A DNA stretch of 5,716 bases, from assembly GCA_044374195.1 (NCBI GenBank), contig JBILOY010000045.1, forward strand, positions 1 through 5,716, in the 5' to 3' direction. Below, piece after piece: positions 1 to 3,497 of this stretch (its first letter is position 1; each line of letters begins with the position of its first letter). The notes beneath the pieces were generated by a model. It made no database searches and was not told the origin of the DNA. It worked only from the letters and a program-made list of their open reading frames with translations. The DNA comes from CAIKZY01 sp044374195 (GTDB lineage: Bacteria > Actinomycetota > Actinomycetes > S36-B12). The position numbers and the translations under genes were made by a program.

Positions 1-9
1 CCTTCCGTG

Positions 10-234
10 CTATCTGGAGCCACGACCGCTCCCTCCCGACTCTTCTCGATTCAGTGCCGACGTTTGCGTCAGCAGCCGCCGCCGAATGTCGTGGGTGAGG
101 CCAAGAATGTCGTCAAGCGGCCAGTGCAAGTAGTAGGCCAGGAACCCGATTTCCTCCCAGAGGCGGTCGGTCCCGACCGTTGCTATTCCCCCGGGCCACC
201 ACCTGCCACGTCGACCGTGAAGGAGGAGCTGCAC
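10..234 (-). CDS. DUF6760-type small eCIS protein
   Basis: This small protein lies near the end of the visible sheath-tube operon. The recognisable part is LWEEIGFLAYYLHWPLDDIL followed by a basic stretch (THDIRRRLL), which resembles the short DUF6760 proteins found beside eCIS tube and assembly genes; their exact role is unknown to me. The start is uncertain. The nearest standard start codon is GTG at 232-234, which gives 74 residues and overlaps the upstream gene by 52 nt. Family members as I recall them begin only about seven residues before the L-x-E-E motif, which falls on an ATA codon at 184-186. That codon overlaps the TAG stop of the upstream gene (ATAG). The product would then be about 58 residues. 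The stop is TAG at 10-12. The last minus-strand bases of the window read CACGGAAGG, a likely ribosome binding site for the next gene outside the window. The family call is fairly sure, the start is not. Confidence 0.7.
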   Translation of the reverse strand: MQLLLHGRRGRWWPGGIATVGTDRLWEEIGFLAYYLHWPLDDILGLTHDIRRRLLTQTSALNREESGGSGRGSR

Positions 235-566
235 GATGGGCAGGTCACCTCGGCGAGGGTGTGGCCCTCGGTGTTGATTCTTCGATACATGTCCTGAAGG
301 AACGCAAGATCTGTCGCCCACAGCCCTCCGATGACTTGATCGTCAACGGAGGGCAGTGAGCCAAGTCGCGTCACTACTCGCGCGAGCAGGACGAGTGACA
401 GAAATGCTTCGTTCTCCCGCACCTTCGGATCCATCAGCGGCAGGAGCTCGTCGCGCGCTGTCGCCAGCCGCATCGTGCCCTCGCGGTGCACGTTGCCCTG
501 CTGATCGACGTAGCCGCGCGGAAGCACGAACTCGAACGTCGTCTGGAAATCCACGGGTGCAGTCAT
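183..566 (-). CDS. eCIS/phage tail assembly-type protein with C-terminal CxxC
   Basis: This 127-residue protein follows the tube gene by 11 nt in the same operon. Residues 11-41 (FEFVLPRGYVD, then GNVHREGTMRLATARDEL) match the pattern of small proteins that lie after the tube gene in contractile injection clusters and tailed phages, where a tail-assembly or chaperone role is assumed rather than proven. The middle (residues 52-98) is predicted helical, with ALVLLARVVTRLG-like character and ending LQDMYRRIN. The C terminus carries one TCPSC motif (residues 108-112) followed by SSSFTVDV, which looks like half of a zinc ribbon; only one cysteine pair is present, so metal binding would need other ligands or a dimer. 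No good Shine-Dalgarno sequence precedes the ATG, which suggests translation is coupled to the tube gene. The family role is inferred from motif and position. Confidence 0.82.
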   Translation of the reverse strand: MTAPVDFQTTFEFVLPRGYVDQQGNVHREGTMRLATARDELLPLMDPKVRENEAFLSLVLLARVVTRLGSLPSVDDQVIGGLWATDLAFLQDMYRRINTEGHTLAEVTCPSCSSSFTVDVAGGGPGE

Positions 567-577
567 GATTCAGATAC

Positions 578-1024
578 TTACGCAGAGACCGACATGTCAG
601 TGAAAGTCATGTTGATGACCATGCTGATGTACTCGGCGCTACCGGCCTTGAGATCACCGTAGGTGATGCCGGTGACCATGACGTTGGTGAACGTCGTGGT
701 GAGCACGGCAGCGCCCTGGGTGTTCTTGTAGACCAGGGTGCCCGTCTTGCGAGCACCGGCGAAGTCACCGCTGATGCCCTGCATGAGCCACGTGGTGACG
801 TCCTGGTCACCCGTGTTCAGCACGGTGATGGTCATGGTGCCCGAGGTGTTTGGGCCCAGCATCTGCTGGAGCACGTACTGACCGGTCGGGTTCATGGAAC
901 GGGTCTCAATCATCGCCGTGTTCTTGGTGATGTTGTTGACCTCGACCACGTTGGGGATTGCAGTGCCATCGATCGAGAATTCGAACGAATACGCGGTTAG
1001 GGCGTCGCCGCCTGTAAGAGACAT
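578..1024 (-). CDS. Contractile tail tube protein (T4 gp19-like family)
   Basis: This 148-residue protein should form the hexameric rings of the inner tube that the contracting sheath drives into the target. Supporting features are the size, the position directly after the sheath gene, the N-terminal AYSFEFSIDGTAIPNVVEVNNI (residues 11-32, the first strand and loop of tube proteins), and alternating beta-strand segments such as GTMTITVLNTG and LTTTFTNVMVTGITYGDL. No signal peptide or membrane segment is present, as expected for a cytoplasmically assembled particle. The ATG is preceded by a strong AAAGGAGT ribosome binding site. The gap to the sheath stop is 39 nt. Many eCIS loci have more than one tube paralogue; only this one is in the window, so others may lie to the left. 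The sequence is somewhat divergent in the central loop (residues 42-66) from the Photorhabdus-type tubes I recall. Confidence 0.9.
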   Translation of the reverse strand: MSLTGGDALTAYSFEFSIDGTAIPNVVEVNNITKNTAMIETRSMNPTGQYVLQQMLGPNTSGTMTITVLNTGDQDVTTWLMQGISGDFAGARKTGTLVYKNTQGAAVLTTTFTNVMVTGITYGDLKAGSAEYISMVINMTFTDMSVSA

Positions 1025-1032
1025 ACTTAGTT

Positions 1033-1040
1033 ACTCCTTT
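1033..1040 (-). promoter_or_regulatory. Ribosome binding site of the tube gene
   Basis: On the minus strand this reads AAAGGAGT, 8 nt before the tube ATG at 1022-1024, close to an ideal Shine-Dalgarno sequence. Its upstream half overlaps a perfect 12-bp palindrome (1037-1048). It supports the chosen start and fits the high tube copy number a particle needs. Confidence 0.75.
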
Positions 1041-1048
1041 TCGAAAAG
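1037..1048. repeat. Perfect 12-bp palindrome CTTTTCGAAAAG over the tube ribosome binding site
   Basis: The sequence CTTTTCGAAAAG is its own reverse complement and lies in the 39-nt gap between sheath and tube. In the transcript it could form a small stem (CTTT/AAAG) with a TCGA loop that touches the first bases of the Shine-Dalgarno sequence. A weaker version of the same motif, TTCGAAAGGG, precedes the sheath ATG. It may tune translation of the tube, or simply reflect an A/G-rich leader next to TTCG. Confidence 0.5.
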
Positions 1049-1063
1049 CGTATGGGGAACGAA

Positions 1064-2608
1064 TTACTCGCTGATTGAGGTGCCGCCGGAGAACTGCGCA
1101 AGGCGGAAGATGACGAACTCGGCGGGCTTCACCGGTGCGACACCGATCTCGACGATGACCATGCCAGCGTCGATGCTCTCGGCGGTGTTGTTGTCACCGT
1201 CGCACTTGACGAAGAACGCCTGGTCGGCCTTTGCGCCGAACAGTGCGCCACTGCGCCACTCGTTGACGAGGAATGCCGAGATGGTGCGGCGAATGCGGCC
1301 CCACAGGCGATCATCGTTGGGCTCGAACACGCACCACTGCGTTCCCTGGAGGATCGACTCCTCGAGGTAGTTGAAGTAGCGGCGGACGTTGATGTAGCGC
1401 CATTCAGCGTCGCTCGAGAGAGTGCGACCGCCCCAGACGCGAATGCCGCGACCCGGGAATGCCTTGATGGCGTTGACGCCCATCGGGTTCAGAAGATCCA
1501 TCTCGCCGCGGGTGACGTTGAGCTCAACGCCGACTGCGCCCTGAATGACCTCGTTGGCGGGAGCCTTGAAGACACCGCGAGTGTCGTCATTGCGGCTCCA
1601 GATGCCGGCCATGTGGCCTGACGGCGGGAACTCGATGTTGTGGCCAACGGCCGCATCGAAGACCGTGATCCAGGGCCAGTAGGTGACGGCGAACTTGGAG
1701 TCGTAACCGGCCTTGTTCTCGCGCCAGTCGGCTGCCTCCTGTGCATTCAGACCCGACGGGGTGTCGAGGATTGCCATGCGGTTGCCCATGAGCTCTGCGT
1801 GGCTGATCATCGCGGTCTGCACTGCCTTGGCGTCATCATCACTGATGAGACCCTGGCGGTGAGCGATCATGAGATCGGGTGCAGCAATCATCGTGATGTC
1901 CTCGAACATCTCGAATGCGCCGAAGCCGGTGCGAGTGGCCGAATCACCAATGACTGCAGCGGTATCGACTGCGACAACGGGCAGGCTGGCGTCGGTCGCG
2001 AGTGCGACAGTGCCATCGCTGATGCCATTGGCGAGAGCAGCTGCATCGGCATCGAGCGAGTCGACGAAGACGAGCTTCGAGCCGGTGTTGATCGCCGTGG
2101 CAACGTTGCTCTTGCCGGGTGCAGTGGTGAGGTTCGAGAAGGTCTCGGCATGGTTGCCATCGAGCTGAATCTCGATGTCAACTGCGCCCGCCGGTGCGTT
2201 GGCAACGGTGGTGGGAGTGACGACGACTGAGATTGCGCCTGAGTTGGCATCGAGTGCGCGCACGGTGTACGCGGCAACACCCTTGTCGCCAGCGGTGGTC
2301 AGCTGAGCGATCGGCAGTGCGGGCGAAGGCTCATTGCCATTGCCTGCGTACGGAAGACGCACGATGTATGCGCGGCCGCCACCGTTGTTGAAGAAGCCGT
2401 AGACGGCCTTCGCGAGTGCGAACTCCTCGGTGAACTCACCGAAGGTGCTGGCGTACTGAGTCCAGCTGGTGACGAGTGTCGGGGCGTTAACCGGGCCCTC
2501 AGGTGCGAAACCGACGAAACCGGCAATCGCCGTTCCTACGCCGGCGATCGGACGAGTTGCCGCGGGAACTTCCTCGACGTATACGCCGGGGGATAGATAC
2601 GTGGGCAT
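1064..2608 (-). CDS. Contractile tail sheath protein
   Basis: This 514-residue protein is the contractile sheath that surrounds the tube and powers injection. The N terminus has the family hallmark LSPGVYVEEVPAATRPI (residues 5-21), which continues into AGVGTAIAGFVGFAPEGP and GGGRAYIVRL (residues 76-85). Residues about 95-225 form a variable, beta-rich, Ala/Thr-rich insertion expected on the particle surface. The conserved core resumes with MIAAPDLM (240-247), TYWPWITV (309-316), PPSGHMAGIWSRNDDTRGVF (328-347), NPMGVNAIKAFPGRGIRVWG (374-393) and RYFNYLEESI (410-419). The C-terminal domain ends in EFVIFRLAQFSGG (497-509). Length is typical for eCIS and phage sheaths. The ATG has an AAAGGGAA ribosome binding site. 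It is the first gene of the visible operon, and its promoter must lie in 2609-2904. No frameshift or truncation is seen. Confidence 0.97.
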   Translation of the reverse strand: MPTYLSPGVYVEEVPAATRPIAGVGTAIAGFVGFAPEGPVNAPTLVTSWTQYASTFGEFTEEFALAKAVYGFFNNGGGRAYIVRLPYAGNGNEPSPALPIAQLTTAGDKGVAAYTVRALDANSGAISVVVTPTTVANAPAGAVDIEIQLDGNHAETFSNLTTAPGKSNVATAINTGSKLVFVDSLDADAAALANGISDGTVALATDASLPVVAVDTAAVIGDSATRTGFGAFEMFEDITMIAAPDLMIAHRQGLISDDDAKAVQTAMISHAELMGNRMAILDTPSGLNAQEAADWRENKAGYDSKFAVTYWPWITVFDAAVGHNIEFPPSGHMAGIWSRNDDTRGVFKAPANEVIQGAVGVELNVTRGEMDLLNPMGVNAIKAFPGRGIRVWGGRTLSSDAEWRYINVRRYFNYLEESILQGTQWCVFEPNDDRLWGRIRRTISAFLVNEWRSGALFGAKADQAFFVKCDGDNNTAESIDAGMVIVEIGVAPVKPAEFVIFRLAQFSGGTSISE

Positions 2609-2612
2609 GCTG

Positions 2613-2620
2613 TTCCCTTT
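2613..2620 (-). promoter_or_regulatory. Ribosome binding site of the sheath gene
   Basis: The minus strand reads AAAGGGAA a few bases before the sheath ATG at 2606-2608. It supports the chosen start, which also places the family motif LSPGVYVEE at residue 5, the normal position. Confidence 0.65.
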
Positions 2621-2645
2621 CGAAGTGGGTGACGATGTCGTCAGT

Positions 2646-2655
2646 CAAGCGCTTG
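2646..2655. promoter_or_regulatory. Palindrome CAAGCGCTTG, possible LacI-type operator
   Basis: CAAGCGCTTG is a perfect 10-bp palindrome with a central CG, located 38 bp upstream of the sheath ATG. The AAGCGCTT core is the kind of sequence bound by LacI/GalR-family repressors. It lies downstream of any likely sheath-operon promoter, where a bound repressor could block transcription. A 10-bp palindrome can arise by chance, so the call rests on position and core sequence only. Confidence 0.35.
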
Positions 2656-2752
2656 TGGGTTACGTGCACATCTCCGAAAAGTGAACAATTGTCCGATCAA
2701 CGAGGATGCAGGAGTGAAGGATGGCACGTGTGTGGAGAGTGCGAAACCGCAG

Positions 2753-2762
2753 TCCCCTAATC
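2753..2762. repeat. Repeated element TCCCCTAATC, copy 1
   Basis: The same 10-mer occurs again at 2836-2845, in the same orientation, 83 bp away. This spacing is close to eight helical turns, so the copies would lie on nearly the same DNA face. It could be a regulator half-site; function is inferred. Confidence 0.4.
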
Positions 2763-2764
2763 AC

Positions 2765-2779
2765 ACAAATGTAATTTGT
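2765..2779. promoter_or_regulatory. Inverted repeat ACAAAT-GTA-ATTTGT, possible operator
   Basis: Two perfect 6-bp arms surround a 3-bp spacer in the most AT-rich part of the intergenic region. On the minus strand the centre contains TACATT (2768-2773), a TANNNT-type -10 hexamer. A poor -35 candidate, TCTTCA, lies 17 bp upstream. If that is the sheath-operon promoter, the palindrome covers its -10 box and the transcript would have a leader of about 150 nt. Both promoter and operator are inferred. Confidence 0.4.
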
Positions 2780-2824
2780 TTTCTCCCGCGTGAAGATCGT
2801 TATCGAGCCCACTAGCCGCAGAAG

Positions 2825-2845
2825 GATTTAGGGATTCCCCTAATC
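2825..2845. repeat. Repeated element TCCCCTAATC, copy 2, within an imperfect inverted repeat
   Basis: GATTTAGGG at 2825-2833 is followed by CCCCTAATC at 2837-2845. With one bulged T the arms pair as GATTAGGG against CCCTAATC. The right arm is the second copy of the 10-mer at 2753-2762. Two direct copies plus one inverted half-site in 93 bp suggest a binding site for one regulator rather than chance. Confidence 0.4.
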
Positions 2846-2889
2846 GTTGAGAAAAATTTGCCGCGACGGATTGCGGCGAAATCACTACT

Positions 2890-2895
2890 TACTAT
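2890..2895 (+). promoter_or_regulatory. Candidate -10 box TACTAT of the tip-protein gene (leaderless)
   Basis: TACTAT fits the TANNNT -10 consensus and ends 9 nt before the ATG at 2905. Transcription would begin at or within a few bases of the start codon. No Shine-Dalgarno sequence precedes the ATG (the bases are CCTTCGAGC), which agrees with a leaderless mRNA, a common arrangement in actinobacteria. I see no convincing -35 box at 16-18 bp spacing. Confidence 0.45.
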
Positions 2896-2904
2896 CCTTC
2901 GAGC

Positions 2905-3294
2905 ATGCCTGGTCCCGTCGCTGTCCTCGGAACGATGATGGAATGCGACATGGGCGATGCGCCCGACTTCCTGCTCGTGGAGCCCCTGGGCGTCTTCGCG
3001 AACGACCTCCCGGTGGCCACTATTTTCGACATGATCCCGTTCCTGAACATCACGGGGTTCATCTTGTGCCGCAGCCCCCTCAACCCGATGGTGATCGCCG
3101 AGACCATCGCCGCCATGGGCGTCCCCATGCCGGCCCCGTGCATTCCCATCGTGGTCGACCCCTGGCTTCCCCCTAACAACGTGTTGATCGACGGAATGCC
3201 CGTACTCACCGAGGGCTCCGTCTGCGAATGCCTGTGGGCAGGCACCATCATCCTGAGCGGACCCTCGCCGGCGATGAACGTCGAAGTTCTCTGA
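2905..3294 (+). CDS. DUF4280/PAAR-like spike-tip protein
   Basis: This 129-residue protein belongs by its pattern to the DUF4280 PAAR-like group, whose members cap the spike of contractile injection systems and type VI secretion and can carry effectors at the tip. Matching points are the N-terminal AVLGTMMECDMG (residues 6-17), IFDMIPFLNITGFILCRSPL (40-59), NP at 60-61, the APCIPIV segment (77-83), W87, the LIDGMPVLTEGSVCECLWAG segment (94-113) and the closing TIILSGPSP. Cysteines at 14, 55, 79, 107 and 109 are spaced as in metal-binding PAAR-type tips. Length is normal for the family. It is transcribed away from the sheath operon, whereas tip genes often sit within the main eCIS operon. It is the first gene of the unit that continues into the large unknown gene. 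No ribosome binding site is visible, so it may be leaderless. Confidence 0.87.
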   Translation: MPGPVAVLGTMMECDMGDAPDFLLVEPLGVFANDLPVATIFDMIPFLNITGFILCRSPLNPMVIAETIAAMGVPMPAPCIPIVVDPWLPPNNVLIDGMPVLTEGSVCECLWAGTIILSGPSPAMNVEVL

Positions 3295-3310
3295 GGATCC
3301 GAGGCTTCGA
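3281..3310 (+). other. Hairpin-forming inverted repeat at the end of the tip gene
   Basis: TCGAAG (3281-3286) pairs with CTTCGA (3305-3310), and an inner CTC/GAG pairing extends the stem. It spans the stop codon of the tip gene. There is no T-run after it, so it is not a standard intrinsic terminator; it may attenuate or protect the transcript, or mean nothing. Confidence 0.25.
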
Positions 3311-3423
3311 TGGCGGGTGGAGGCGATAAAGCGCTTCGGAAGATGTTCTGCGGATTCCCCGATTCGGCCGCTGATTCGCGTCTCTCGCCTGCCGGGTGGT
3401 ATGTCAGGTTCTCGCCCATCGGA

Positions 3424-3452
3424 TTAGGCGCCGCAGAATCATCATCCATAAT
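3424..3452 (+). promoter_or_regulatory. Possible promoter for the large unknown gene
   Basis: CATAAT at 3447-3452 matches five of six positions of the -10 consensus. TTAGGC at 3424-3429 is a weak -35 with a 17-bp spacer. Transcription would start near 3459 and leave a leader of about 39 nt containing the ribosome binding site. This would give the large gene its own promoter in addition to any read-through from the tip gene. The rest of 3295-3497 shows no convincing gene. Confidence 0.33.
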
Positions 3453-3484
3453 CTGCAGGAAAGGGATTGTGCGGGTTCTGGACA

Positions 3485-3493
3485 AGGGGAGGG
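3485..3493 (+). promoter_or_regulatory. Strong ribosome binding site that fixes the GTG start of the large gene
   Basis: AGGGGAGGG lies a few bases before GTG 3498. The only other start in frame after the upstream stop (TGA 3372) is GTG 3396, which has no such site and would add a stretch without protein-like composition. The site therefore selects GTG 3498. Confidence 0.7.
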
Positions 3494-3497
3494 TGAC

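Larger units (their letters stand above)
2609..2904. other. Divergent intergenic control region, no gene
   Basis: This 296-bp stretch separates the sheath operon (minus) from the tip-protein gene (plus). It is more AT-rich in its central and right parts than the flanking genes. Short open frames cross it, but none has a plausible start, ribosome binding site or protein-like composition. It contains several palindromes and a repeated 10-mer, listed separately, so it is best read as a shared regulatory region controlling both transcription units. Confidence 0.75.

Noticed and set aside
1640..2230. Plus-strand 196-codon open frame
   Set aside because: It lies wholly opposite the sheath gene, whose protein is unmistakable, and its product has no family features.
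3281..3310. Intrinsic terminator after the tip gene
   Set aside because: The inverted repeat lacks a following T-run and includes the stop codon; kept only as a low-confidence hairpin.
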